Source: Arcuatula senhousia
Lineage: Eukaryota; Mollusca; Bivalvia; Mytilida; Mytilidae
Direction of reading: 5' to 3'
DNA length: 64,000 nt
NCBI GenBank assembly: GCA_963971305.1
Contig: OZ020309.1
Span: 4,891,001 to 4,955,000, forward strand
Positions 1 through 10,096 of this stretch are shown here, piece after piece (the first letter of the stretch is position 1; each line of letters begins with the position of its first letter). Made by a program: the position numbers and the translations under genes. The notes under the pieces were generated by a model. It was not told the origin of the DNA. It saw only the letters and a list, made by a program, of their open reading frames with translations, and did no database searches.

Positions 1-625
1 AATAGTAGGTGCACATCTATATTATGTTACAAAGATTGTGTAAAAGTTTCATGACAATCCATCAAGGGGTTTAGGACAAGTTGTGGATAAGAGAAGGGTA
101 CCCCCATGTAGTCAAATGGCTAAGTCCATGTTTTGCTATGGGAAACCCCAAAAATCATTCTGATCAAATTTTAAAATAGTAGGTGCACATCTACATTTTG
201 TCACAAAGATTGTGTGTAAGTTTCATGAAAATCCACCAAGGGGTTTAGGAGGAGTTGCGGATAAGAGATGGGTACCCCCATGTAGCTGAAAGGCTAAGTC
301 CATGTTTTGCTTTGGGAAACCCCAAAAATCGTTCTGATCAAATTTTAAAATAGTAGGTGCACATCTACATTATGTCACAAAGATTGTGTGTAAGTTTCAT
401 GAAAATCCACCAAGGGGTTTAGGAGGAGTTGCGGATAAGAGATGGGTACCCCCATGTAGCCGAATGGCTAAGTCCATGTTTTGCTATGGGAAACCCCAAA
501 AATCATTCTGATCAAATTTTAAAATAGTAGGTGCACATCTACATTATGTCACAAAGATTGTGTGCAAGTTTCATGAAAATCTACCAAGGGGTTTAGGAGG
601 AGTTGCGGATAAGAGATGGGTACCC
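1..625 (-). repeat. 174-bp tandem array, core of a hairpin-type mobile element
   Basis: A 174-bp unit repeats about 3.6 times. The landmark AATAGTAGGTGCACATCT recurs at 1, 175, 349 and 523 with only scattered substitutions, and the array runs off the left edge. It continues into the GGAC-rich tract and hairpin at 626-731, so I read it as the core of one non-autonomous element on the minus strand. No coding potential is seen. The Helentron-related (HINE-like) assignment is inference from architecture. Confidence 0.85.
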
Positions 626-731
626 TGAAGTGTAACGGAAGGACGGACGGAAGGACGGACGGACGGACGGACGGACGGAAGGACGGACACCCCTATCACT
701 ATATACCCCCCACTTTTGAAGTGGGGGTATA
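626..731 (-). mobile_element. Terminal GGAC microsatellite and hairpin of the left-edge element
   Basis: A (GGAC/GGAA)n tract at about 640-690 is followed by a near-perfect palindrome at 704-730 (ATACCCCC...GGGGGTAT around TTTTGAA). Read on the minus strand this is hairpin, then GTCCGTCCGTCC, then tandem core, the same order as in the elements at 10097, 32272, 58940 and 60797. The hairpin abuts Penelope RT coding sequence at 731, so it marks the insertion end. Confidence 0.65.
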
Positions 732-1213
732 ATGACCTTGCCTCTCTTTATGAGTCCCGGAAGGAATTCAGTCTCGTAAGAGTATAAAAACAAATAAGCG
801 AGGAGAGGAGCACAGTTTGTGCCCATTGGAACGCCGATTTGTTGTTGAAAAATCTTTCCTCCGAAGGTGACAAATATGTTGTCAACGAGAAAATAAAGCA
901 TACTAAAAACTTGTGCCAATGTGTAACAAATTTTATCTTTGAAAGATGTTTTGGAAAAGAATGTAGAGTTATAACCCAAAACAACAAAATTCCTGGAATT
1001 TGAAAAGGCTTTTTCGAGAAGTTTTTTCAGGCGACATTTTAGTTTTTCGTGTGCTAAGGGAGTGTATAAAGTTGAAAAATCTAACGTTTTCAAAGAGTGA
1101 ACCTCAGAAAATGATCTAGATTTTAAATGATCTAACAAATCTTTTGAGTTCTTCAAAATCAACATATGTTTGATTCCACTACGATTATAAATAGTGTCGC
1201 AGTATTCTTGTTG
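731..1213 (-). pseudogene. Penelope-like RT fragment, 3' part, cut by two insertions
   Basis: The minus-strand frame encodes the central part of a Penelope-type reverse transcriptase: an ILKNSKDLL segment, a DFSTLYT segment (RT motif A region), then PMGTNCAPLL and LFLYSYETEFLPG (motif B region). The frame stops making sense at 731, where the hairpin element starts, so the YIDD catalytic motif is missing here. At the other side it breaks at 1213/1214 where the BEL element inserted and resumes at 7625. It is a dead copy. Confidence 0.8.
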
Positions 1214-1218
1214 ACCTT
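1214..1218. repeat. Target site duplication (ACCTT) of the BEL element, left
   Basis: ACCTT lies immediately outside the left LTR and is repeated at 7620-7624 immediately outside the right LTR. Five bases is the usual duplication length for BEL/Pao elements. Removing the element and one copy restores the Penelope RT reading frame. Confidence 0.9.
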
Positions 1219-1695
1219 TGTTTTGCTGGGCGTGTAATTATTCAACCATGGTTATAACGATCTGTTTAATATGTTTCAACCTACAATGGTACAACAAAAA
1301 AAACATAGGAAAGAGAATACAACTTGTCAAAGTGATCATACAAAATTGTCAAAATGAACATACAAAATTATCCCACAAAAGAAATCCCACAGTTAACGTT
1401 CATATTCATTGAAAAGTACTAGAAAGTCTCTGTAATATTTTCCAAACAAAATTAATTCCCAATAACACATCGTAAAGCAATAGTTTAACAAAACAAATGT
1501 CAGCGATATATTCATTTTCCGTATAAAAACAAATGATTTCCATTATCAAATTCACTTACACATTGGCATCATCACACCCAAGCAATGTTTACAAGTTTGA
1601 ATATCATGGTTTATAAAGAGTAAAAAATGATCCGGGGAATGAAATGGTAAGTCATATGTTGTCCTCAATATTGACCTATTGTCTCAAACAATACA
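1219..1695 (-). repeat. BEL 3' LTR (minus-strand orientation)
   Basis: This 477-bp direct repeat of 7142-7619 starts TGTATTGTTTG and ends CAGCAAAACA on the minus strand. It differs from its partner by a one-base deletion in an A-run. It carries promoter and polyadenylation functions in this class, but I could not place U3/R/U5 boundaries. Confidence 0.92.
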
Positions 1696-1709
1696 TTCCC
1701 CCCACAAAT
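1696..1709 (-). promoter_or_regulatory. Polypurine tract of the BEL element
   Basis: On the minus strand GTGGGGGGAA sits directly against the 3' LTR. That is where plus-strand DNA synthesis is primed in LTR retrotransposons. The gag-pol stop codon lies only a few bases upstream. Confidence 0.75.
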
Positions 1710-4700
1710 TTATTTGACGTAACTTTGTTCCTCAGTCGGCAAGATAACAATTATTCGGTGAACAGATCTTTTTACTTTTTGATCAATACTGCCATCATAG
1801 CACTTGCTAGGTCCAGTGTTCTTGTATCTGATTGTAACATCACGTACTAGCCCATCTTTCCCAGGATTTGCCTCCGTTATTTGGGCTAATCTCCAACGTC
1901 CACGTATCATATTTGAATCCTGCACAATGACAATATCTCCAACTTTCACAATACGTTGCTTTGCATGCCACTTTTGCTGTATAATAAGTGTTGGGAAATA
2001 GTCACGCATCCATCTTTTCCAAAAGTTATGAACTACTTGATCCACAAATTTATGCCTAATTCTTATACATGAATGATTTTCAAACGGTCCACTTGGTACC
2101 TTTACACTAGCTCTTCCTAACAGTAAATCATTAGGACATAAATAAGTTCCTTCATTCGGATCAGTGTTTTTCAGTCCTATAGGTCGCTCATTCATCAGAT
2201 TTGACACCTCGAACATGACTGTTTGGAGCTCACCAAATGTCATAACAGATGTTCCAATTGCTAATTCTAAACTTCTCTTGACCGATTTTATCAGGGCTTC
2301 ACTTACTCCATTTTTCCAAGGAGCATCAGCTGACTTTGTGAAAATCCAATCCATACATTTCTCGGTTCCAAAGCTCCGTATGACCTCCCAATCCCATTTG
2401 TGCATCACTTCCTTTAGCTCCTTTGATGCTGCGACAAGTTGTGTTCCAGAATCAGACAACATTTGTCTAGGATATCCCCTTATCGAAACGAAGCGACGAA
2501 GAACCATTAAAAAACTAGACATATCATATCCTTCTGCTATGTCAATATGCACAGCTCTGCTCGTTACACAATTGAAAAGAACACCATAAGCTTTTCCATG
2601 AGTTCGCTTCTTTACAGTGTCTCTTATAACAAAAGGACCAAACAAATCTACGGCACAGAAATAAAAAGCAGGTGCCGGTCTTAACCGTTCCAGTGGTAAT
2701 ACTCCCATTTGTTGACCAATAATGACCTTATCTTTTTTTCTACAGGTAACACACTGATTCTTAACTGATTTTATTATTCTCCTTACACCCGGAATCCAGT
2801 ATCTACTCCTTAATTTTGCAACAGTGACCTCAATACCAGCATGATCCTGATTGTGAATGGATTCAACAAGCAATTTTACAAATCTGCTTCTAGAGGGAAG
2901 CAATACTATCTCATTTTCATTCCAATTGTCCTTCATCCACTCCTGTAATCTTCTCCCGACTGTCAACACTCCATCTTTATTCATTGATGAACCTAACCTT
3001 TGAAACCTTTTCAAAGCATCAGATGGAAGTTCCTGTTGCGTATACTTTATCCAAGCATTTTCCGCTTCTCTTATACTATTTGATTTCACTTCATTAAGGG
3101 TACCCCTGAATGTCCTTCGTTTGGCAATTGTTAATACAAGGCTTGTGACACGTATTAGCTTATCAAAACTGGAGAATCGATCCATCTTAATATCACTTAA
3201 ATTCGGACTACGAATAACAAAGCTGTCTGATTTGGCCACTGATAACGCAACTCCAATAACATCAGGTATTTCCTTTTCATCGATAATCATGTCCTGCCTT
3301 ACTGGCCATTTTTCGAAAGGCAGTTTCAAAAAATCTGGACCTTTTTGCCATTTTGATTCTGTGTTCAGTTCTTTGGCGCATGTCATTCTTGTAGTTAAAT
3401 CTGCAGGGTTATTTTCTCCTTGCATCCAATACCACTCAGAAGGCTCAGATTTACTTTGTATTTCAGCTACACGTGTAGCAACAAATGTCCCAAAACCATA
3501 ACTCTCTCTCTGGATCTGTGCTCTTACAATAGTTGAATCTACAATATGAATGATTCTTTCAAATTCAAAGTCCAGCTCTCTCAGAAGCTTTTCCCGCAAA
3601 CGTGCTCCTAATACAGCTCCACACAACTCTATTCTTGGTATAGATAGCTGTTTGGTTGGTGCTATCCTGTTTTTAGAAGAAATAAGAACTGCCTTATAAA
3701 TCCCAATACCAACTTGCCATCTTATGTAAGCAACAGCTCCATATCCTAGGCTACTACCATCTGAAAAAACCACTAACACTGGATTTCCTATGGACTCTCT
3801 AGGTTTTATGCATCTCCCAAAAGTAAGTGACTCAAGTTCAAACATTCCCTTAAAAAACTCTATCCATTTAGACCTCATCTCACTTGATATGGGATCGTCC
3901 CAACCAGCGGCTCCATCTTGGTTTGTACACATTGACCGCATCAAAACCTTTGCTCTCATAGTAAAAGGTATTAACAATCCTAGTGGGTCATATATTCCGG
4001 CAATTTGACTCAACACCATTCTTCTTGTTAGGTTTGATGGAATAAGATCTACATCCTGAGCATCCAAATGTTTTGATGTGTATACACCTTTGTGTCTCTT
4101 TGAGAAATTTAGCTTCGCTTTGAACATGAATACATCCTCTTGTGGTTTCCAAATCATGCCTAATACCTTCTCACTAGTAGTATCATGTAAAACATTAATT
4201 CCTTCTAAGGTTTCACACTGATCGCCTGAAACTATCCAATGCTTTATCTTAAAGCCACCGCTTTCCAGCACTCGTTCAATGTCTTGTATTATTCTTCTAA
4301 CCTCTTGGTAATCATCCACTGAACTTAAAATGTCATCAACATAACTATCCTTCTTGATCACATGAGCTGCTTCTGGGAAACGTTCTTTGTTCATATCTGC
4401 TGTCTTCTGAAGTGCAACGGTAGCTATTGTCCCACTAGGTCTATCGCCAAATGCTACTGAAGTAAGTGCATAATGATCTGGTTGTCTACTTGTATCAAGA
4501 TCCCTCCATACAAATCTATGCGTTTGCTGATCTTCTTGCGAAATTTTAATTGCATTGTACATTTTTGATATATCCCCTGCAAATCCTACAGATCTCTGTC
4601 TGAATCTATTAAGAACTCCGAAAATGTCATTGAGTACATTAGGACCTTTAGCCCAATAGTCATTAATCGTGTGTCCCATGAAGGATGCAGAAGAATTGAA

Positions 4701-7127
4701 TACAATTCTTAATGGAGTTGACTTAGATTCTGGTTTTAGCACTTCATGATGTGGTAAGTAATGGACAGGGCCATGGTAGTTTCTCATTTCATCTGCCGAT
4801 AACTTCCTAGCTACACCTCTATTCACCATATCCCTTATTTGCTCATTATATTCTGATGCATAATTCTCACTTGCTTTCATCAATCTCCTTTCAGTTGACT
4901 CCAGCCGTAGAGTTGCAGCCTTGAAATTGTTTGGCAATTCAGATGGGTCTCGCTTCCAAGGATAAGATACTGTCCATCGTAGTTCATCCGTGTCATACAC
5001 AAGACCCTTTTCAATCATTTTTAATTCATGTTCTTCTCGTATTGTGTACTGACCATTTCCGACTGAACATCGTCCACATTTGCAACCACCACATTTTGGT
5101 TCGCAATGTACTCCAAGCATTTCAATATCATAGAACTTATCAAGACTCTCCTTCAGAACATTATACTTTACAAAGTGCACTCTACCACATTCCAAATTCG
5201 TAATGTCTGTTTCGCCGTTTTGTAGCAAATGAACATTGTACTGACCGACTCCTTGGATTCTCAGCAAATCATGACTTCCCCTTAAACAGTATCCGAATTG
5301 GTTTCTTAACAGCTGCAGATTTCCAATTTGTTCAATTTTCGAAGGCAACAATGTACAACAGTCACTTCCAATCAACAAGTCAATCTTTCCTTCGGGTCTC
5401 ATTACATCCTTTTCTTTTACATTCCTGAAAAGTCTAACAACTCTGTGAACATCAACTCGAGGAACGTCAGATGATATTTGATCCATACCATAAACTCTGA
5501 TTTGCCATTCAATGCCTGCAGTATCAATTAAAGTGACCAAATATTCCTTACTTTGAATATAGTCTATGGTATTACCAACTTTAGTGACCGATAATATTAC
5601 ATCCCGTCCACGCAAATTCAAAGCTTGTGCTGACTCATGTGTGATAAGTGAAATATTAGCTCCTGGATCCCAAAGTGTAGTGAGCATCTTTTCCGTGCTT
5701 TGAACTGAGCTTATCATTAACAGTACATCTTCTCTGGCCTCGTTTCCATTCACAACGTTGACACGATGATGAAATACGGAACTGGGCACTGGTATTCCAT
5801 GTAATGATGGGTGGTGCATTTTGTTACATTTTGCTTGAGAGTCAATCATTATTTCACATGGCTTGCGAAAAGAACAGAATCTTGAGAGATGACCTGGTTT
5901 CAAACAACTGAAGCAAACACCATTTCTTCTTACTAGGTCTAACTTTGTCTGACCATCCAATTTACTAAATGCTGTACATTGTCCAATTTCATGAGTGTCA
6001 GATTCATGAAACCAACAAGTTCCCTTTAACATTTTAGTAGGATTATGATTCAATTTAGATGCAGACTCCAGATTTGTATTTCTAGGCAATCGATTTCCTT
6101 GCGACATAGCATCTGTGACCTGTGCTAGACCACTTACTACCTGTTTCAACATATCCTGGTTTTGTTTTACTTGTAACTGCAGTGAACCAATCGTCGATTT
6201 TTCCTCAACGTTAGTACTGTGAATCTTAGATTTTCGTACCATACCACTTCCTCTCAAATCTGACTGAATGTATTCCATTGCGCTCTTTTCTTCCAACAAA
6301 AAGTCTAGAAATGTCACAAACTTAGCTGATCCAGATCTTTGACTCTTTAAAGCCCACTCCCGTTTTTGTAATGGTGGCAATAGCTTTTCAATCTGACTTA
6401 TCATTGTTGCTGTGTTCATTTCACATTCCAGATTCATTCGTTTTAAATCCAGCCAGCATCCTTCAACCGTGTCAACCATGTCTATAAAAGCAGTGTAATC
6501 TCCTTCTAACAACGGTTTCAGCATTCGTATTTCATTCAAAACTGCATCAGCAAGGCGTTCTGGTTTCCCATATTTCAGATCTAACCTACGCATCATTTCA
6601 TTGAAATCATTGTCAACCCCCTTTACAACAAGCAAGGCTTCTCCAGTAAGGCATTGTTTTAATGTGAAGGGGTCTTTACTCATAATGGAATCATAATCTT
6701 GTCTAAAACTAGGATACTCTCTTATATTGCCACTAAACGTTGGGGCATCTAATTTCCTAACCCTAACGTGATCAGTTTCTTGCTTCTTAACTACTTTCTC
6801 TTTCTCAGCTGAATCAGTTATGCTATTCATTACCATTCTAGCGTGACACAGTTCCTTATATAAATTGTCCATATCTGAATTGATCTCCCTTACCACCGGT
6901 TTGTCAGTTTCATCTTCTGAGTCCAAAGCTTCTAAATATGATGTATGTCCAATTTCGAGTTCACTGAATGCGACTTCTAAATCCTTTATCATCTGTTCCA
7001 AAGACGATTTTGGCTCTTTAGTACTACTGTGAAATCTATTGTAAATTCTATGAAACTTGCCTTTAGCTATGCTGCGCCTCTTCCGCAGGACCTTCTTGTC
7101 ATCCACTGATTCCTTGTTTACACTCAT
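1710..7127 (-). CDS. BEL/Pao gag-pol polyprotein, intact, 1805 aa
   Basis: One frame encodes all proteins of a BEL/Pao retrotransposon. Gag-like DUF1759-type region is about residues 120-300, with Cys/His knuckles at 371-443 (for example CFSCLKPGHLSRFC). The retropepsin active site is WDPGA with D487. RT spans about 770-1000, with D852 (motif A) and YVDD at 929-932. RNase H acidic residues are D1123, E1167, D1197 and D1243. Integrase has an HHCC finger (H1425, H1429, C1459, C1462) and DDE residues D1494, D1559 and E1610, followed by a DUF5641-like tail near 1725-1800. Every catalytic residue I looked for is present. The ATG is 14 nt from the 5' LTR. Gag and pol are fused without stop or frameshift, as is usual in BEL. 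Confidence 0.95.
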   Translation of the reverse strand: MSVNKESVDDKKVLRKRRSIAKGKFHRIYNRFHSSTKEPKSSLEQMIKDLEVAFSELEIGHTSYLEALDSEDETDKPVVREINSDMDNLYKELCHARMVMNSITDSAEKEKVVKKQETDHVRVRKLDAPTFSGNIREYPSFRQDYDSIMSKDPFTLKQCLTGEALLVVKGVDNDFNEMMRRLDLKYGKPERLADAVLNEIRMLKPLLEGDYTAFIDMVDTVEGCWLDLKRMNLECEMNTATMISQIEKLLPPLQKREWALKSQRSGSAKFVTFLDFLLEEKSAMEYIQSDLRGSGMVRKSKIHSTNVEEKSTIGSLQLQVKQNQDMLKQVVSGLAQVTDAMSQGNRLPRNTNLESASKLNHNPTKMLKGTCWFHESDTHEIGQCTAFSKLDGQTKLDLVRRNGVCFSCLKPGHLSRFCSFRKPCEIMIDSQAKCNKMHHPSLHGIPVPSSVFHHRVNVVNGNEAREDVLLMISSVQSTEKMLTTLWDPGANISLITHESAQALNLRGRDVILSVTKVGNTIDYIQSKEYLVTLIDTAGIEWQIRVYGMDQISSDVPRVDVHRVVRLFRNVKEKDVMRPEGKIDLLIGSDCCTLLPSKIEQIGNLQLLRNQFGYCLRGSHDLLRIQGVGQYNVHLLQNGETDITNLECGRVHFVKYNVLKESLDKFYDIEMLGVHCEPKCGGCKCGRCSVGNGQYTIREEHELKMIEKGLVYDTDELRWTVSYPWKRDPSELPNNFKAATLRLESTERRLMKASENYASEYNEQIRDMVNRGVARKLSADEMRNYHGPVHYLPHHEVLKPESKSTPLRIVFNSSASFMGHTINDYWAKGPNVLNDIFGVLNRFRQRSVGFAGDISKMYNAIKISQEDQQTHRFVWRDLDTSRQPDHYALTSVAFGDRPSGTIATVALQKTADMNKERFPEAAHVIKKDSYVDDILSSVDDYQEVRRIIQDIERVLESGGFKIKHWIVSGDQCETLEGINVLHDTTSEKVLGMIWKPQEDVFMFKAKLNFSKRHKGVYTSKHLDAQDVDLIPSNLTRRMVLSQIAGIYDPLGLLIPFTMRAKVLMRSMCTNQDGAAGWDDPISSEMRSKWIEFFKGMFELESLTFGRCIKPRESIGNPVLVVFSDGSSLGYGAVAYIRWQVGIGIYKAVLISSKNRIAPTKQLSIPRIELCGAVLGARLREKLLRELDFEFERIIHIVDSTIVRAQIQRESYGFGTFVATRVAEIQSKSEPSEWYWMQGENNPADLTTRMTCAKELNTESKWQKGPDFLKLPFEKWPVRQDMIIDEKEIPDVIGVALSVAKSDSFVIRSPNLSDIKMDRFSSFDKLIRVTSLVLTIAKRRTFRGTLNEVKSNSIREAENAWIKYTQQELPSDALKRFQRLGSSMNKDGVLTVGRRLQEWMKDNWNENEIVLLPSRSRFVKLLVESIHNQDHAGIEVTVAKLRSRYWIPGVRRIIKSVKNQCVTCRKKDKVIIGQQMGVLPLERLRPAPAFYFCAVDLFGPFVIRDTVKKRTHGKAYGVLFNCVTSRAVHIDIAEGYDMSSFLMVLRRFVSIRGYPRQMLSDSGTQLVAASKELKEVMHKWDWEVIRSFGTEKCMDWIFTKSADAPWKNGVSEALIKSVKRSLELAIGTSVMTFGELQTVMFEVSNLMNERPIGLKNTDPNEGTYLCPNDLLLGRASVKVPSGPFENHSCIRIRHKFVDQVVHNFWKRWMRDYFPTLIIQQKWHAKQRIVKVGDIVIVQDSNMIRGRWRLAQITEANPGKDGLVRDVTIRYKNTGPSKCYDGSIDQKVKRSVHRIIVILPTEEQSYVK

Positions 7128-7141
7128 GATTTGTGTTGAAA

Positions 7142-7619
7142 TGTTTTGCTGGGCGTGTAATTATTCAACCATGGTTATAACGATCTGTTTAATATGTTTC
7201 AACCTACAATGGTACAACAAAAAAAAACATAGGAAAGAGAATACAACTTGTCAAAGTGATCATACAAAATTGTCAAAATGAACATACAAAATTATCCCAC
7301 AAAAGAAATCCCACAGTTAACGTTCATATTCATTGAAAAGTACTAGAAAGTCTCTGTAATATTTTCCAAACAAAATTAATTCCCAATAACACATCGTAAA
7401 GCAATAGTTTAACAAAACAAATGTCAGCGATATATTCATTTTCCGTATAAAAACAAATGATTTCCATTATCAAATTCACTTACACATTGGCATCATCACA
7501 CCCAAGCAATGTTTACAAGTTTGAATATCATGGTTTATAAAGAGTAAAAAATGATCCGGGGAATGAAATGGTAAGTCATATGTTGTCCTCAATATTGACC
7601 TATTGTCTCAAACAATACA
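7142..7619 (-). repeat. BEL 5' LTR (minus-strand orientation)
   Basis: This 478-bp partner of 1219-1695 would supply the promoter of the element on the minus strand. No TGG-starting primer binding site follows it before the ATG at 7127. Confidence 0.92.
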
Positions 7620-7624
7620 ACCTT
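7620..7624. repeat. Target site duplication (ACCTT) of the BEL element, right
   Basis: Identical to 1214-1218 and directly abuts the LTR end. Confidence 0.9.
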
Positions 7625-7690
7625 CTTTGACAGCAGACAAGATTTAAGTTAAATGGGCGGACAGCTCTGTAGTTAAACATGATCTGTTTG
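7625..7690 (-). pseudogene. Penelope-like RT fragment, 5' part, continuing 731-1213
   Basis: The minus-strand reading gives TELSAHLT, a TAA stop, then ILSAVKEG, which runs in frame into QQEYCDTIY at 1213 once the BEL element and one ACCTT are removed. This matches the segment upstream of the ILKNSK motif in the Penelope copy at 17420-19060. The in-frame stop shows the host copy was decaying. Upstream of about 7690 I can no longer follow it. Confidence 0.65.
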
Positions 7691-8000
7691 GTCATTGTTG
7701 TAATATTTTTTGGCAATTTTTTTAAATCAAATTCAATATTCTACCGGTTTTCCAAGTTTTCTACTCCTAGCGTGTCTGATGAAGGTTAATCCAGAAAAGC
7801 GCTTCACACGCAGTGAAAATTTGCTTTTGTACATTTATTAAAATCATTTTATTATGTGCATCGTGTCTTTTTGGCACATATTCCATATTTTTTCGTTTTT
7901 AATATGATGAATATCCGGCTATATACCTTTCTTTGTACGGATTTGGTATGATATAGCAATTTTGGGCTTGTCGTCGAAAATCTGCGCTACGTTAAAGATA
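7691..8000. other. Spacer with one copy of a direct repeat
   Basis: No gene is recognised. About 50 bp at 7938-7990 (GATTTGGTATGATATAG and onward) recur at 8521-8573 inside the next element, with few differences. Confidence 0.4.
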
Positions 8001-8906
8001 ACATGTACGAAAGCCCAGTAGGCTTATACGAGATTCGAAATGCGAGATTCGAAATACGAGATTCGAAATACGATATTCGAGATTCGAGTTTCGAGATTCG
8101 AGATTCGAGATTCGGGATTCGAGTTTCGAAATTCCAGATTCGACATTGAATAAACCAAATGTTTTTTGTTTTTGTTTTTTGCGGGAGCCAAATTTAGCGG
8201 ATTTTAAGCAAAATGGAAGGTCTTTTTCGCATAATTCAATTTTGGTGATTTTTTAAAGTTTTATTAAATTTCACAGATACTTAAATGGATGGGTAATTAA
8301 GTGTGTTATATGTTATTAAGGGATACCTAAGATGATAGGTGATATATACTGAAATGGCTCAATGATCGTCTCCCGAAGAACCTCCAAGTAGTGGGGAAAG
8401 GTTTCTGACTCTTGTTCAATTGTAACTTGAGTAGCTCACTTTGGTGGTGGTGTGCCATTAGCTGGACGACTTAGTCACACAGCAAGTATTAGAGTAAGCA
8501 ATCGCTACACGTTATAGGGATGATTTGGTATGATATAGTAATTTTGGGCTTGTCGTCGAACGTCCGCGCTACTCTTTTATAACCCAAAGGCAAAGGAGTG
8601 GATTCCGACTAAAAAACCCTTTATGAGTCTGCCACAGCAGCATATGATTCAAACCGCAGTAAAATCAACAGTCAGGTGATTGAAAATACACACTATTATA
8701 AATTATCTAAATCTTTAATACACATCAGCCCAAGACTCGTCCCTGTTTAGCCAAATGATATATTGAGTTTACCAAAATTATTGAATACAATGTTGAATTT
8801 GGGAGTCCGATTGGTTATAATTATATTGAATCTCGAATTTCGAATCTCGAATTTGGAATCCCGAATCTCGAATCTCGAATGAGCCTCCTGGACTTTCGTA
8901 AACATG
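8001..8906. mobile_element. Inverted-repeat element with GAGATTCGA-rich arms
   Basis: The left end reads ACATGTACGAAAGCCCAG then a run of imperfect CGAGATTCGAAA units (8028-8146). The right end is the inverse: CGAATCTCGAAT-type units (8826-8880) then CTGGACTTTCGTAAACATG. The arms pair over more than 100 bp imperfectly. The interior (about 8150-8820) has no recognisable transposase. A non-autonomous TIR element is the best reading; the superfamily is unknown and no clear target duplication was found. Confidence 0.55.
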
Positions 8907-9440
8907 AGCTTATTTCAAAAAAATTGACACTAGTAAAGTCAACAAGTCACTTGATATGATATTATTCACATGTCAGGTCTTGTTAATTGTTCAGTTACAA
9001 CATGTTTATTAAGAACTGAAGTTATCAACTTTCGGACAAAATTAGTTTAAGAGCATACGATACAGATTAGATCCATCATAGACAAATTCATTTAAAAACG
9101 ACATTTGACCTATTTTAGTATCTATATTTTAGAAATAAAACGGATCGTTTATATGATATTTAATGTTGAATAGTATATGCTTTCAACAGATATTGGAGAA
9201 CAAATAAATATTTTTGGAAATTATTAACAATGGCGTAACTTTTTAGCCATTAGTCATTTTCTTATTCCTGTTTTGTTAGAGACTACCACGAGAAGACATT
9301 CTTATTTGTTTTTGGCAGAATTTGTTAAAAACAAATCTTTAAGCAAAACGAATATTGCAAATCTTGAAGATTTTTGCGAAAAAAAAGGCCATATGCATGA
9401 TAAAGCAAAGTCTGTCAATTGCAATAGTTAATTGTTTTAA
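8907..9440. other. AT-rich stretch, nothing recognised
   Basis: No convincing ORF, repeat unit or RNA structure was seen by eye. Confidence 0.4.
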
Positions 9441-9726
9441 TTAGTGTTTGACTGGTCTGCTGTACTGAGATGATCACCTCAATATCCCTATTGTGTCTCA
9501 CAACTATGTTGTGTTCTATGGTCATTACCGGATCCTAAGATCGCAATGGAAGAGGGAGGTTTGGCGCCATAAAACCTGGTTTAACCCACCATTTCGTTTG
9601 AAATGCCTGTACCAAGTCAGGACCATTGCGATCCACCAGTTCTCCGGTATGACTGATTCGTTTTTGTCATTTTCTCTGGACTATGAGATTGATCATTCAA
9701 GTTCGGTGGATTTGTTATTACCTTTG
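9441..9726 (+). mobile_element. SINE-like repeat, copy 1 (long form)
   Basis: This is about 285 bp, starting near AGTGTTTGACTGGTCTGC and ending GTTATTACCTTTG. It is collinear with 32871-33128. Its 3' half recurs at 18421-18526, 21727-21809, 29534-29715 and 62540-62728. The 106-bp copy inside the Penelope gene ends at the same 3' terminus and is flanked by a 9-bp duplication, which supports retroposition. I could not identify convincing A and B boxes, so SINE class is inference. Confidence 0.65.
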
Positions 9727-10096
9727 TTTGCAGTTACTTGAAATTTTGGCATGCTGTTGGATGTTTGTACCTTTAAAGAATGGTTAAAAATCAGGAGTAA
9801 ACGTGCTCATGTTTAAGTCATTTGCAAAATTAGGCATTTTGTTAATCATTTCCGAATTTGGGGTATTTTCATGACATCATAATCATCCTAGGTCACGAAC
9901 CATCATTTTTGGGGTAATTTTATACTGTTTGGGTTTTGTTATATTCTAAGGTAGATGGGGTGTCTCAAAAGTTATCCATAAAATTTTCTTAAATTTTGCT
10001 CCACAGCTAGACCTCTAAATCCAGACAATAAGATTAAAAAGTCACCATAAACATTTTTGTAGAAACAACTTTGAAGAATGCATGATTTTAGTACTT
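9727..10096. other. Spacer, nothing recognised
   Basis: AT-rich sequence without a supportable feature. Confidence 0.35.

Larger units (their letters stand above)
1219..7619 (-). mobile_element. Complete BEL/Pao LTR retrotransposon, probably recent
   Basis: A 6401-bp element on the minus strand has two LTRs (1219-1695 and 7142-7619), a TGT...ACA terminus on each LTR, a 5-bp target duplication and one uninterrupted gag-pol frame. The LTRs match throughout my reading except one A in a homopolymer run. It is extremely compact: 14 nt separate the 5' LTR from the ATG, and 14 nt separate the stop codon from the 3' LTR. It inserted into an older Penelope RT pseudogene. Integrity and LTR identity suggest it is young and possibly still autonomous; activity is inference. 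Confidence 0.93.
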
